Shown: positions 27,658-37,464, counted from the first letter of the stretch. The stretch is DNA of 50,597 bases from Sphingomonas albertensis (GCF_014358075.1 NZ_JACONT010000031.1:1-50597); one strand, 5' to 3'. Program-made: numbers and translations. The notes: generated by a model not told the origin, from the letters alone.

Positions 27658-29943
27658 ATGATCGGGTTTCGCGCGTCGGCAGGCAATGCCCATCCCATTC
27701 GCGCGGATATCGTGATGGATCCGGTGATAGAAGATATGTCCGAAGCCGTCACCGAACCTAGTTTCGACGAGGTTTATCAAGAGCCTGCGCAAGAACGCGG
27801 ACCTCTTTACGCGGGTATCGCCGTGGCTGTCGTGGTCGTCTGGCTCGCCGGCATGCTCTGGTTTGCACGCGGCTCGCTCGGCACGATCGAGCCGGTCGCT
27901 CTCGTCCAGTTCATCGCCGCTCTCTGCATCGTCCCCGCGCTCGTCGGCATCGTCTGGCTGCTCGCGATGCGTACCAGCCGTACCGAGGCCCGCCGTTTCG
28001 GTATCACCGCACAGGCGATGCGCGACGAGGCCGCGAGCCTGGAACGCACCGTCGCCGCTTTGTCGAACACGATCGACGCCAACCGCGTCCAACTCGCCCA
28101 GCAGCTCGACGCGCTGATGGCGATGGGCGGCGGGGCGACCGAACAGCTCGCCGCGATCGGCCGCGGCATGGTGTCCGAGATCGACCAGGCCGCCGCGCAC
28201 GCGCGCAACCTCGCCACCTCGACTGCGGGCGCGCAGACCAGCCTCGGCGTGCTGATCGCCACCCTCCCCCGCGCGCAGGCGGATATCGACGACGTCGCCA
28301 AGCGGCTCGAACGCACCGGGCTGTCCGCGAGCGAGCATGCCGCTGCGCTCGACGCGCAGATCGTCGCGCTCGCCGAACGCGGACGCGATGCCGACACGAT
28401 GGCGAGCGGCGCGGCGCAACGCCTCGCCGCGCACATCGTCCGCATGGAGGCGACCAGCCAGACCGCGGGCGCGCACCTAGAATCGGTCACCGACGGCATG
28501 TCCGGCGCGGTCGATGCGCTACTCAATCGCACCGCCGCCGCGGTCGACGAAGCCCGCAAGAGCATCGCCGCGCAGGGCGACGCGATGCTGGCGATGGTCG
28601 GCGCGAACCAGGCCGCGCTCGACAGCGCCGCCCGCGACAGCGCCGAAGCGCTCGCCCGCCGCATCGCCACCGTCGAGGACGCGATCGAACGGGTCGCGAT
28701 CCGCCTCGACCTGCAACGCAACGCCGGCGAGCGGATCGTCGACGACCTCCACACCGGGCTCGGCGAAGTCGAAGCACGAATCGAAGCGCTCCACCGCCAC
28801 GGCACCGAGCGCACCCAGGGCCTCGCCGCCTCGATCAGCGCGCTGGGCGGCTCCGCGGATGCGATGACCGAGGCTTTGCGTACCGGCGACGCGATGGCAC
28901 ACCGGACCATCACGACGACCGAAACATTGCTGGTCGCGCTCGACGCAGCAGCCCGGGAGATCGACGAGACGATGCCCGAAGCGCTTGGCCGGCTCGATTC
29001 GCATGTGCTCGCCAGCAAGAGCATCGTCGTCTCGGCGCGGCCCGAACTGCTCGCGCTCGTCACTGCGGCGGAAAGCACGCACGACGCGATCGAGGCGATC
29101 GCGGGCGTCATCGGCGAACAGCGCCAGGTGCTCGATACGTTGTCGACCGACCTGCTCAACACGCTCAACACCGGTCGCGCGAAGGCCGATGCTTTGGGGC
29201 AGATGGTCGACGAGGCGATCGGCCGCACGCAGCATTTCGCCGAAGACGCCGCGCCGCAGTTGATCGAAGCGCTCCACCGCGTCCGCGAAACCGCCGCGGT
29301 CGCGGCAGACAAGGCGCGCGAGACGCTGTCGAAGGTCATTCCCGAAGCCGCAGCCGCGCTGGGCGCCGCCAGCGCCGATGCGATGCGGCGCGCGACCAAC
29401 GATACGGTGGAGCGGCAGGTTAAGGCGCTCACCGACGCCACCGATGCGGCAGTCGATGCGGCAACCGGCGCGACCGAGCGGCTGGCTCGCGAAGTCCAGG
29501 CGATCGTCGACCAGACCGCGATCGTCGAAACGCGGATCGAAGAGGCGCGGACCGAACGCGAGGACGCGGACAACGACACCTTCGCGCGCCGCGTTTCTCT
29601 GCTGATCGAATCGCTCAACTCCGCCTCGATCGACATCACCAAGGCGATCGCCCCGGAGATCTCGGACAGTGCCTGGGGCGCGTACCTCAAGGGCGACCGC
29701 GGCGTGTTCACGCGTCGCGCCGTCCGTATCCTCGACGCCAGCGAAGTCCGCGAGATAGCTGGGCTCTATGACGACGACGAGACCTTCCGCGAGATGGTCA
29801 ACCGCTACATCCACGACTTCGAAGCGATGCTCCGCGCGATCCTGACGCAACGCGACGGCTCGCCGCTCGGCGTGACGTTGCTGTCGTCCGACATGGGCAA
29901 GCTGTATGTGGCACTGGCGCAGGCAATCGAACGCCTGCGCTGA
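27658..29943 (+). CDS. Large two-pass coiled-coil membrane protein, TipN-like architecture
   Basis: 761 residues. An acidic N terminus (about 1-48) is followed by two membrane helices (about 50-70 and 80-104), then some 530 residues of helical, Ala/Glu/Arg/Asp-rich sequence with coiled-coil character. The last 120 residues (from NDTFARRVSLLIESLN to LYVALAQAIERLR) appear to be a folded domain. Two N-terminal helices plus a long coiled coil is the layout of the Caulobacter polarity factor TipN; the resemblance is architectural only. The ATG at 27658 has GGGGG upstream; ATGs at 27622 and 27640 are alternatives. It is divergent from the kinase-like operon. Confidence 0.7.
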   Translation: MIGFRASAGNAHPIRADIVMDPVIEDMSEAVTEPSFDEVYQEPAQERGPLYAGIAVAVVVVWLAGMLWFARGSLGTIEPVALVQFIAALCIVPALVGIVWLLAMRTSRTEARRFGITAQAMRDEAASLERTVAALSNTIDANRVQLAQQLDALMAMGGGATEQLAAIGRGMVSEIDQAAAHARNLATSTAGAQTSLGVLIATLPRAQADIDDVAKRLERTGLSASEHAAALDAQIVALAERGRDADTMASGAAQRLAAHIVRMEATSQTAGAHLESVTDGMSGAVDALLNRTAAAVDEARKSIAAQGDAMLAMVGANQAALDSAARDSAEALARRIATVEDAIERVAIRLDLQRNAGERIVDDLHTGLGEVEARIEALHRHGTERTQGLAASISALGGSADAMTEALRTGDAMAHRTITTTETLLVALDAAAREIDETMPEALGRLDSHVLASKSIVVSARPELLALVTAAESTHDAIEAIAGVIGEQRQVLDTLSTDLLNTLNTGRAKADALGQMVDEAIGRTQHFAEDAAPQLIEALHRVRETAAVAADKARETLSKVIPEAAAALGAASADAMRRATNDTVERQVKALTDATDAAVDAATGATERLAREVQAIVDQTAIVETRIEEARTEREDADNDTFARRVSLLIESLNSASIDITKAIAPEISDSAWGAYLKGDRGVFTRRAVRILDASEVREIAGLYDDDETFREMVNRYIHDFEAMLRAILTQRDGSPLGVTLLSSDMGKLYVALAQAIERLR

Positions 29944-29968
29944 ACCAGACCTCAAAGGAGCTTTCGAA

Positions 29969-29989
29969 ATGATCCAGCGTAACCGCTAA
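29969..29989 (+). other. Six-codon ORF with a strong ribosome site
   Basis: ATG followed by five codons and TAA (MIQRNR), preceded by AAAGGAG at 29954-29960 with eight bases of spacing. It lies between the coiled-coil gene and the dehydrogenase gene. It could be a leader peptide, a microprotein or the stub of a lost gene. Confidence 0.35.
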
Positions 29990-30044
29990 CGCGGCCCTCG
30001 CCAGCGGAGCAACCCGCCGACCGGACTCATATTTCGAGGCTTAC

Positions 30045-30824
30045 ATGCCCAGACTGAATACCAAGATCTGCGTCGTCACCGGCGCAGCACGTGGCATCGG
30101 CCGCGCGATCGCCGAGCGCTTCCATGACGAAGGCGCCATCGTCATCCTTACCGACATCGACGAAACCGCCGGCGTCGAGACTGCGACGGCGATAGGCTGT
30201 CGGTTCGAAAAGCTCGACATCCGCGAAGAGGCGGATTGGCAGCGCCTGGCGGAGATCGTTCCGGTGGTCGACGTGCTCGTGAACAATGCGGGCGTAACGG
30301 GTTTCGAGCAAAGCATGGTCGCGCATGATCCCGAGCATGCAACCTTGTCGGACTGGCGCGCGGTCCATGCGGTCAACCTCGACGGCACGTTCCTCGGCTG
30401 TCGCTATGCGATCGGGGCTATGAAAGCAGCGGGCACGGGCTCGATCATCAACATCTCGTCGCGGTCGGGACTGGTCGGCATTCCCCTCGCCGCGGCCTAT
30501 GCGTCGTCGAAGGCGGCGATCCGCAATCACAGCAAGACGGTGGCGCTGTATTGCGCGCAGCAGGGGTGGAAGATCCGCTGCAACTCGGTGCATCCCGCGG
30601 CGATCCTGACGCCGATCTGGGAGCCGATGCTCGGGGATGGACCGGACCGGGACGCGCGGATGGCGGCGCTGGTGGCGGATACGCCGTTGAAGCGGTTCGG
30701 GATGCCGGACGAGGTGGCCGCGGTCGCGGTGATGCTCGCGTCGGACGAGGCAACGTATATCACGGGAACGGAGATCAATATCGATGGCGGCTTGCTGGCC
30801 GGGTCAGCGGCGTCGCCGGGGTGA
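30045..30824 (+). CDS. Short-chain dehydrogenase/reductase (SDR)
   Basis: A 259-residue NAD(P)-dependent oxidoreductase of the classical SDR type. Shown by the cofactor motif TGAARGIG (residues 12-19), the acidic residue in TDIDE after strand 2 that favours NAD over NADP, NNAG, the catalytic serine in [13 protein letters not shown] (Tyr-x-x-x-Lys), and the C-terminal GTEINIDGG. Substrate unknown; relatives are named 3-beta-hydroxysteroid or glucose dehydrogenases on weak grounds. The neighbours give no pathway hint. Confidence 0.88.
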   Translation: MPRLNTKICVVTGAARGIGRAIAERFHDEGAIVILTDIDETAGVETATAIGCRFEKLDIREEADWQRLAEIVPVVDVLVNNAGVTGFEQSMVAHDPEHATLSDWRAVHAVNLDGTFLGCRYAIGAMKAAGTGSIINISSRSGLVGIPLAAAYASSKAAIRNHSKTVALYCAQQGWKIRCNSVHPAAILTPIWEPMLGDGPDRDARMAALVADTPLKRFGMPDEVAAVAVMLASDEATYITGTEINIDGGLLAGSAASPG

Positions 30825-30835
30825 CGGCAATCTCA

Positions 30836-30964
30836 CGATCCTCCCCTGCAAGGGGGAGGTGGCTGGCACTTGCCAGACGGAGGGGGAGGAAAGGGATAAC
30901 CTCGGTCCCGTGTCCTCCCCCTCCGTCACCTTCGGTGCCACCTCCCCCTTGCTGGGGAGGATCG
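30836..30964. repeat. Long REPIN-like element (GATCCTCCCC family)
   Basis: Inverted arms of about 54 bases, starting GATCCTCCCCTGCAAGGGGG on the left and ending CCCCTTGCTGGGGAGGATC on the right; between lies a short spacer. The inner arm parts differ in one loop. It is the same family as 49634-49761 and lies between the convergent dehydrogenase and DUF1467 genes. Confidence 0.88.
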
Positions 30965-30975
30965 TAAGGGTTCTC

Positions 30976-31257
30976 TCAGCGCGTGACCATGTTGCCGCGG
31001 TCGAACAGGTCGACGCTCTGCGGCGAGATCCAGCCATAGTGATAGTTCAGCTGGAACAACACGAACAACACCGTTGCCACCACCGTTACCCGCCAAGCCG
31101 TCCGCCCCGAGCGAAACTCGTGCGGCGCGCTCTCGGCTTGACCGGGAACGTGTTCCCCCCCGACTTCACGCGTCGTCTTCACGCCGAATGGCAGGACCAG
31201 AAACACCGAGAACGACCAGAACAGGACGTAGATCGCGAGTGCCGAGGTCCAGCGCAC
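30976..31257 (-). CDS. DUF1467 family membrane protein
   Basis: 93 residues starting (GTG) MRWTSALAIYVLFWSFSVFLVLPFGV, with a conserved hydrophilic middle (GQAESAPHEFR) and a second helix (VTVVATVLFVLFQLNYHYGWI). This matches DUF1467, a two-helix alphaproteobacterial family of unknown function that commonly accompanies RNase J genes. It starts four bases after the rnj stop and is the last gene of the nuo-birA-coaX-rnj block. Confidence 0.85.
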   Translation of the reverse strand: MRWTSALAIYVLFWSFSVFLVLPFGVKTTREVGGEHVPGQAESAPHEFRSGRTAWRVTVVATVLFVLFQLNYHYGWISPQSVDLFDRGNMVTR

Positions 31258-31261
31258 CCGA

Positions 31262-32899
31262 TCAGCCCTCGATCAGCAGCACGTCGACGATCGGCTGCTT
31301 GCCGGTCCAGCGCTTGGCGACCTTGCGCACCGCGAGACGGATCTGCTCGCGCATCTTCTCGCTCTCGCGCTTGCCGCCCCGCACCGTGTCGGCCGCTGCC
31401 TGCACTGCATCGGCGATAAACGCCGCACGGTCTTCCTCGACCGGCACACCCTGCACGCGAACCTGCGGCTGGCCGACCATCCGGCCGTCCTTGCCGAGCG
31501 CGACACCGACCGAAATCTGGCCGTTGATCGCCAGCTTCCGCCGCTCGCTCAGCGTCGCGCCGTCCGCCGGGAGGATCACATCACCGTCGAGCACGAGACG
31601 CCCGACCGTCGCGTTGCCGATCTTCGCCGGGCCCTTGGGCGCCAGACGGATGATGTCGCCGTTGCTCTGCACGATAGCGCGCGGAATGCCCTGCTCGAGA
31701 CCGAAGCGCGCATGCTCCATCATGTGGCGCATCTCGCCGTGCGTCGGCACGAGCACTTCGGGCCGCAGCCAGTCATACATCTGCGCGAGTTCAGGCTGAC
31801 CCGGGTGACCCGAAACATGGACGTGCGCCTGGCGCTCGGTGATCATGCGGATGCCCTTGGCCGCCAGCGTGTTCTGGATGCGACCGATCTGGACCTCGTT
31901 GCCCGGGATCTGCTTCGACGAGAAGATCACCGTGTCGTCGGCCTCGAGCGTGATCGTGTGCTGGCCATTGGCGACACGTGCGAGCGCCGCGCGCTCCTCG
32001 CCCTGGCCACCGGTGGCGATGATCAGCACCTTGTTCTTGGGCAGGCGCATCGCCTCGTCGGGGCTGATCGTATCGGGGAAATCCTTCAGATAGCCCGTCG
32101 CGCGCGCCACCTTGATGATCCGGTCGAGCGAACGCCCGGTCACGCACAGCTTGCGCCCGGTTTCCTTGGCGACTTCGCCGAACGTGTGCAGACGCGCGGC
32201 GTTCGACGCGAAGCTGGTGATCATCACGCGGCCCTTGGCCTTGGTGACCTCCTCGAACAGACCCTTCCGCACGGTGCTCTCGCTGCCCGATGCGGTGATG
32301 TTGAAGATGTTGGTCGAATCGCAGACCAGCACGTCGACGCCCTTGTCGCCGATCGCCATGAAGCCCTCGGGCGTCGTCGGATTGCCGATCACCGGGTTCT
32401 TGTCGAGCTTCCAGTCACCGGTGTGGAACACGCGACCGTAAGGCGTATCGATCAGCAGCGCGTTCGCCTCGGGGATCGAATGCGACATCTCGACGAAGGT
32501 GAAGCCGAATGGCCCGAGCTGGAAATTGCCGCCCATCGGGATCATCTTGAGCTTCACGCGGTTGGCGATGCCCTCTTCCTCGAGCTTGCCGCGGATCAGG
32601 CCCATCGTGAACGGCGTCGCGTAGATCGGCACGCCGAGGTCTTCGGCGAGATACGGCAGCGAGCCGATATGATCCTCATGGCCGTGCGTGATGACGATAC
32701 CAAGAAGGTCGTCGATCCGGTCCTCGATAAAGGACAGGTCGGGCAGGATCACGTCGACGCCGGGATATTGCGGATCGGCGAAGGTGATGCCGAGATCGAC
32801 CATCACCCACTTGCCCTGGCAGCCGTACAGGTTGACGTTCATGCCGATTTCGCCGGAGCCGCCAAGGCCACAGAAAAGGAGTTCGTTCTTCGGAGTCAT
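31262..32899 (-). CDS. rnj: Ribonuclease J
   Basis: A metallo-beta-lactamase/beta-CASP ribonuclease with endo- and 5'-exonuclease activity, acting in rRNA maturation and mRNA decay in alphaproteobacteria. The 545-residue product has the zinc motif His72-Gly-His74-Glu-Asp76-His77 (ITHGHEDHIG), later metal-binding HTGDWK, beta-CASP motifs (DSTNIF, TSFASNAARL, HVSGHPGQPE) and a C-terminal domain. Start ATG at 32899. It follows coaX by about 60 bases and ends four bases before the DUF1467 gene. Confidence 0.95.
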   Translation of the reverse strand: MTPKNELLFCGLGGSGEIGMNVNLYGCQGKWVMVDLGITFADPQYPGVDVILPDLSFIEDRIDDLLGIVITHGHEDHIGSLPYLAEDLGVPIYATPFTMGLIRGKLEEEGIANRVKLKMIPMGGNFQLGPFGFTFVEMSHSIPEANALLIDTPYGRVFHTGDWKLDKNPVIGNPTTPEGFMAIGDKGVDVLVCDSTNIFNITASGSESTVRKGLFEEVTKAKGRVMITSFASNAARLHTFGEVAKETGRKLCVTGRSLDRIIKVARATGYLKDFPDTISPDEAMRLPKNKVLIIATGGQGEERAALARVANGQHTITLEADDTVIFSSKQIPGNEVQIGRIQNTLAAKGIRMITERQAHVHVSGHPGQPELAQMYDWLRPEVLVPTHGEMRHMMEHARFGLEQGIPRAIVQSNGDIIRLAPKGPAKIGNATVGRLVLDGDVILPADGATLSERRKLAINGQISVGVALGKDGRMVGQPQVRVQGVPVEEDRAAFIADAVQAAADTVRGGKRESEKMREQIRLAVRKVAKRWTGKQPIVDVLLIEG

Positions 32900-32962
32900 T
32901 GATTACTTTCAGGATTATACAGGAATATGGCCCGCAGGCCGGTCGGCGCGAGCCCAATGGCC

Positions 32963-33739
32963 CTAGATATGGTGACGATCCCACATCATCGCCAGCCCCT
33001 GGATCGTCAGGTCGGCTTCGATGACGTCGAACACGTCGGTCTGTTTCTCGAATAATGTCGCAAGCCCGCCGGTAGCGACGACCTTCACGGGACGGCCGAT
33101 CTCGCGTTTCATCCGCGCGACCAGCCCCTCGATCATCGCGACATAGCCCCAATAGATGCCGATGTGCATCTGCGAGACGGTGTTGAGGCCGATCACGCTG
33201 GTATCGGTCGGTGCCTCGATCGCGATCCGTGGGAGTTTCGCCGCGGCGGTGACCAGTGCGTCGAGCGACAGGTTGATCCCCGGCGCAATGATCCCGCCCT
33301 TGTACGCGCCGCTATAGTCGACGACGTCGAAGGTGGTGGCGGTGCCGAAGTCGATGACGATCAGGTCGCCGGGATGCAGCGCATGCGCGGCGATCGTATT
33401 GACTGCACGATCGGCGCCCAGCGAGGCAGGCTCGTCGACGTCGATCGCGATGCCCCATTCGACCGGCGCATGGCCGGCGACCAGCGCCTCGGTGTTGAAG
33501 TATTTCGACGCGAGCACCTGCAGATTGTGAAGTGCGCGGGGGACGACGGTGGCGACGATGACGCCCTCGACCGCAGTGCGATCGTGGCCGCCGAGCTGCA
33601 TCAGCTGGCTCAGCCACACCGCATACTCGTCAGCCGTCCGCCGCGGATCGGTCGCGATCCGCCAACGCGCGACGATCTCGCCGCTCTCGACGAGCGCGAA
33701 CACGACATTGGTATTGCCGGCATCGATCGCGAGCAGCAT
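32963..33739 (-). CDS. coaX: Type III pantothenate kinase
   Basis: Phosphorylates pantothenate, the first step to coenzyme A; type III enzymes are not inhibited by CoA. The 258-residue product begins [17 protein letters not shown] (phosphate-binding) and has [25 protein letters not shown] and [12 protein letters not shown], all typical of CoaX and unlike CoaA. The frame extends to 33784, but the ATG at 33739 starts precisely at the conserved block. It lies ten bases after birA. Confidence 0.95.
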   Translation of the reverse strand: MLLAIDAGNTNVVFALVESGEIVARWRIATDPRRTADEYAVWLSQLMQLGGHDRTAVEGVIVATVVPRALHNLQVLASKYFNTEALVAGHAPVEWGIAIDVDEPASLGADRAVNTIAAHALHPGDLIVIDFGTATTFDVVDYSGAYKGGIIAPGINLSLDALVTAAAKLPRIAIEAPTDTSVIGLNTVSQMHIGIYWGYVAMIEGLVARMKREIGRPVKVVATGGLATLFEKQTDVFDVIEADLTIQGLAMMWDRHHI

Positions 33740-33749
33740 CAGCGGGGCC

Positions 33750-34517
33750 TCAAAGCAGGAAGACGTCGGCAGCGTGAATGACACGCCGCTCGCCAGACGC
33801 CAAGCGGAGGATCAGCGCGCCATCGGTGTCGAGCCCGACGAACAGGCCATCGATCCCGCTGCCGTCGGGAAGGCGAGCGGTCAGCGCTGTGCCCGCCGGG
33901 TGTGCGCAATCGACCCAACGCTCGCGAACCGGCGCGATCCCCTCGGTGCGCCAGCGGCCGATCCAGCGCGCAAAACTGTCGGTGAGAATGTCGAGGAACA
34001 TCGCCGGATCGACCAGCACGCCGTGCGCGGCGAGATCGGTGGTCGCACGGTCGGGCAGATCGGGATGATGCGCGATGTTGACGCCGTAGCCGACGATTAC
34101 CGCGTCATCCGCGCGTTCAAGCAGGATGCCCGACAGCTTGGCATCCGCGAGCAGCAGGTCGTTGGGCCATTTCAGAACCAGCGTCTCGCTCGCATCGGTC
34201 GTGCCCTGGCAGATCCCGGCGACGAGGAACGTCGACACGGTTTCCTGCAATGCAACCGCAGCGACCAGCGCGAGGCTGGCAGCCGGCGGATCGTTCGGTC
34301 GCAACCGAACCAGCGTGCTGGCGTAGAGGTTACCCTCGGGCGACGACCATTCGCGCCCGAGCCGCCCCCGCCCCGCCGTCTGCCGGATTGCGCGCAACCA
34401 GAGACCGTCTTCGGCACCGCCGCGTGCAAGCTCCAGCAGGTCGGCGTTGGTCGATCCTGTCTCCGCGACGGTGCGGATGATGCTCAGAACAGCGCCCGTG
34501 CGGCCGCCATCGTCCAC
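33750..34517 (-). CDS. birA: Biotin--protein ligase
   Basis: Attaches biotin to the carboxyl carrier protein of acetyl-CoA carboxylase. The 255-residue product has [13 protein letters not shown], the biotinyl-AMP loop [22 protein letters not shown], and the LKWPNDLL and GYGVNIAH blocks. The helix-turn-helix domain of E. coli BirA is absent, so it should not act as a repressor. The probable start is GTG at 34517, overlapping the nuoN 3' end by 34 bases; this suggests coupling but leaves the exact start open. Confidence 0.93.
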   Translation of the reverse strand: MDDGGRTGAVLSIIRTVAETGSTNADLLELARGGAEDGLWLRAIRQTAGRGRLGREWSSPEGNLYASTLVRLRPNDPPAASLALVAAVALQETVSTFLVAGICQGTTDASETLVLKWPNDLLLADAKLSGILLERADDAVIVGYGVNIAHHPDLPDRATTDLAAHGVLVDPAMFLDILTDSFARWIGRWRTEGIAPVRERWVDCAHPAGTALTARLPDGSGIDGLFVGLDTDGALILRLASGERRVIHAADVFLL

Positions 34518-35929
34518 GCGCCGAGCACGGGGATGAGGAGGTAGCCGGCTGGCGACACGAACACGGCGGCGATGGCAATCAGGCCACCCTCGACCTTGCT
34601 CTCCATCGGCGCGAACGCCGGAGCGGGGTCGTCGAAGTACATCGTCTTCACCACGCGCAGATAGTAATACGCGCCGATCACCGAGGCGGCGATGCCGACC
34701 ACCGCCAGCGGGAACAGCCTGGCGTCAACCGCTGCACTGAACACCGCGAACTTCGCGTAGAAGCCGAAGAGTGGCGGAATGCCGGCGAGGCTGAACATGA
34801 AGATCGCCAGTGCCGCTGCCAGGGCAGGCCGCGTCCGCGACATGCCGGCGAGGCTATCGATCGTCTCGACCGGCTGCCCGTCGTCACCACGCATCTGCAG
34901 CACGACCAGGAACGAGCCGAGCGTCATAGCGACGTAGATCGTCAGGTACATCAGTACGCCCGACACGCCTTCCGGCGTTCCCGCCGCAAGACCGATCAGC
35001 GCGAAGCCGACATTGTTGATCGACGAGTATGCGAGCAGGCGCTTGATGTTGGTCTGGCCGATCGCCGCGACCGCACCAAGGATGATCGAGGCGAGTGCAG
35101 CGAAGATCACGATCTGGCGCCACTGGTCGGTCGCCGGGCCCATCGCATCGACCGCCACGCGGACGCACAGAGCAAGCGCTGCGACCTTGGGGGCGGACGC
35201 GAAGAACGCGGTGACCGGGGTCGGTGCGCCCTCGTACACGTCGGGCGTCCACATGTGGAACGGCACGGCGCTGATCTTGAACGCGAGCCCTGCGAACACG
35301 AACACCAGACCGAACAGCAGGCCGAGCGACTTGGTGCCCGCATAGGCTTCCGAGATGCCCGAGAACAACGTCGTGCCGCTGAACCCGTAGACCAGCGAGA
35401 TGCCGTACAGCAGGATGCCGCTGGCGAGCGCGCCGAGCACGAAATACTTCAGACCGGCTTCCGCCGAACGCCCGTCGCGCCGCATGAAGCTGGCTAGAAC
35501 ATAGGCCGCAAGGCTCTGGAGTTCGAGACCGACGTACAGCGTCAGCATGTCGGTGGCCGAGACCATGATCCCCATGCCACATGCCGACAACAGGATCAGC
35601 ACCGGATATTCCGGACGCAGATCGTCGCCGTGCGTGCGCGAGAAGAAGCTCGGCGCCATGACGATCGCGACCGCCGAGGCGATGTAGATCAGCACCTTGG
35701 CGAACGCGCCGAACGCGTCTGCGCGGTACAGGCCGTCGAACGCATAGCCACCCGACGAGGCCGGACCGACCAATGCGATCCCTGCCCCGACAAGTACGAA
35801 GACAGCGGCGATCGAGACGGCGCGCGTGGACTTGTCCCCGCCCCAGGCCGAGACGAGCATCAGGGCGATCGCACCCAACGCCAGCACCAGTTCGGGCAGC
35901 GTCATTGCGATGTTAGCGGCGTAATCCAT
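34484..35929 (-). CDS. nuoN: NADH-quinone oxidoreductase subunit N
   Basis: One of three antiporter-like membrane subunits of complex I. 481 residues with about 14 helices; the proton-channel helices carry lysines such as in GLELQSLAAYVL and NIKRLLAYSSINNVGF. Its start shares one base with the nuoM stop (TGATG). It ends the nuo genes proper, and birA begins within its last codons. Confidence 0.95.
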   Translation of the reverse strand: MDYAANIAMTLPELVLALGAIALMLVSAWGGDKSTRAVSIAAVFVLVGAGIALVGPASSGGYAFDGLYRADAFGAFAKVLIYIASAVAIVMAPSFFSRTHGDDLRPEYPVLILLSACGMGIMVSATDMLTLYVGLELQSLAAYVLASFMRRDGRSAEAGLKYFVLGALASGILLYGISLVYGFSGTTLFSGISEAYAGTKSLGLLFGLVFVFAGLAFKISAVPFHMWTPDVYEGAPTPVTAFFASAPKVAALALCVRVAVDAMGPATDQWRQIVIFAALASIILGAVAAIGQTNIKRLLAYSSINNVGFALIGLAAGTPEGVSGVLMYLTIYVAMTLGSFLVVLQMRGDDGQPVETIDSLAGMSRTRPALAAALAIFMFSLAGIPPLFGFYAKFAVFSAAVDARLFPLAVVGIAASVIGAYYYLRVVKTMYFDDPAPAFAPMESKVEGGLIAIAAVFVSPAGYLLIPVLGAWTMAAARALF

Positions 35930-37464
35930 CAGTGTGCCTCCCCGTGCGCGGCACTATGGACGGTTGCGGCGGGCTTCCCCGCAGTTGGGTTGGAATCGCT
36001 CGCCGGCTTGGCGCGATCGACACGGGCGAGAAGCACGCCCACGTCCTTGCGCATCGGAGCCAGGAAGCTCTCGGGATACACGCCCATCCACAGCACGACG
36101 GCGGCGATCGGTGCGAGCAGCCACATCTCGCGGCCCGACAGGTCGACCATCGCGCGGACATCGTCCGCCTTGATCTCGCCGAACACGACGCGACGGTACA
36201 GGAACAGCATGTATGCGGCGCCCAGGATGATGCTCGTCGTGCAGAGCAGCGCGGTCCAGGTCGAGACCTGATACGTGCCCATCAGCGACAGGAACTCGGC
36301 GACGAAGCCGCTGGTACCTGGGAGGCCGATCGAGGCCATCGTGAAGAACAGGAAGAAGATCGCGTATTTCGGCATGTTGATCGCGAGGCCACCATAGCGC
36401 GAGATCTCGCGGGTATGGAGCTGATCGTAGATCACGCCGACGCACAGGAACAACGCACCCGATACCAGGCCGTGGCTCAGCATCATGATCATCGCGCCCT
36501 CGATGCCCTGCCGGTTAAACGCGAACAGGCCGATCGTGACGATCGCCATATGCGCGACCGACGAATAGGCGATCAGCTTCTTCATGTCCGACTGCACGAG
36601 CGCGACGAGCGACGTGTAGATCACCGCGACCGCCGACAGGCCGAAGATCAGCCAGGTCAGCTGGCCCGACGCTTCGGGGAACATCGGCAGCAGGAAGCGC
36701 AGGAAGCCGTATCCGCCAAGCTTCAGCAGCACGCCCGCCAGGATGACCGACCCTGCAGTCGGCGCCTGGACGTGCGCGTCGGGCAACCAGGTGTGGACCG
36801 GCCACATCGGCATCTTGACCGCGAACGACGCGAAGAACGCCAGCCACAGCCACGTCTGCACGTGCGCCGGGAAGTCGTAGTTCATCAGCGCCGGGATGCT
36901 TGTCGTGCCCGCGGTCTTCGCCATGTACAGCATCGCAATGAACATCAGGACCGAGCCGAGCAGCGTGTACAGGAAGAACTTGTACGACGCGTAGATCCGG
37001 TTCGCGCCGCCCCAGATGCCGATGATCAGGTACATCGGGATCAGGCCGGCTTCGAAGAACACGTAGAACAGGAACAGGTCCTGCGCCGCAAACGTGCCGA
37101 TCATCAGCACTTCGGTGAACAGGAACGCCGCCATGTATTCCGGCACGCGGGTCGTGATCGAGCGCCAGCTGGCGCCGATGCAGATCGGCATCAGGAACAC
37201 GCTGAGCATGATCAGCATCAACGCGAAGCCGTCGATGCCGAGCGACCAGCCGAACGGGCCGAAGATGCCGGGGGCATGCTCGACGAACTGCCACTGCGCG
37301 CCGCCGATGTCGTAGTTCATCCACAGCATGATGCCGAGAACGAAGTCGATCAGCGTCGCCGCCAGCGCGAGCATCCGCGCGGTGTTCGCCGAGACGAACA
37401 GGCACGCGATGGCCGCGATCATCGGGACCGCGATCAGGACGGAGAGGATAGGAAAGCCGGTCAT
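35929..37464 (-). CDS. nuoM: NADH-quinone oxidoreductase subunit M
   Basis: Antiporter-like proton-pumping subunit; 511 residues with about 14 helices. Visible are the conserved FYVFFEAGLIPMYLIIGIWGG (channel glutamate), KMPMWPVHTWLPDAHVQAP and QSDMKKLIAYSSVAHM. A short polar tail (KPASDSNPTAGKPAATVHSA) follows the last helix. Its ATG overlaps the nuoL stop (TAATG). Confidence 0.96.
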   Translation of the reverse strand: MTGFPILSVLIAVPMIAAIACLFVSANTARMLALAATLIDFVLGIMLWMNYDIGGAQWQFVEHAPGIFGPFGWSLGIDGFALMLIMLSVFLMPICIGASWRSITTRVPEYMAAFLFTEVLMIGTFAAQDLFLFYVFFEAGLIPMYLIIGIWGGANRIYASYKFFLYTLLGSVLMFIAMLYMAKTAGTTSIPALMNYDFPAHVQTWLWLAFFASFAVKMPMWPVHTWLPDAHVQAPTAGSVILAGVLLKLGGYGFLRFLLPMFPEASGQLTWLIFGLSAVAVIYTSLVALVQSDMKKLIAYSSVAHMAIVTIGLFAFNRQGIEGAMIMMLSHGLVSGALFLCVGVIYDQLHTREISRYGGLAINMPKYAIFFLFFTMASIGLPGTSGFVAEFLSLMGTYQVSTWTALLCTTSIILGAAYMLFLYRRVVFGEIKADDVRAMVDLSGREMWLLAPIAAVVLWMGVYPESFLAPMRKDVGVLLARVDRAKPASDSNPTAGKPAATVHSAAHGEAH

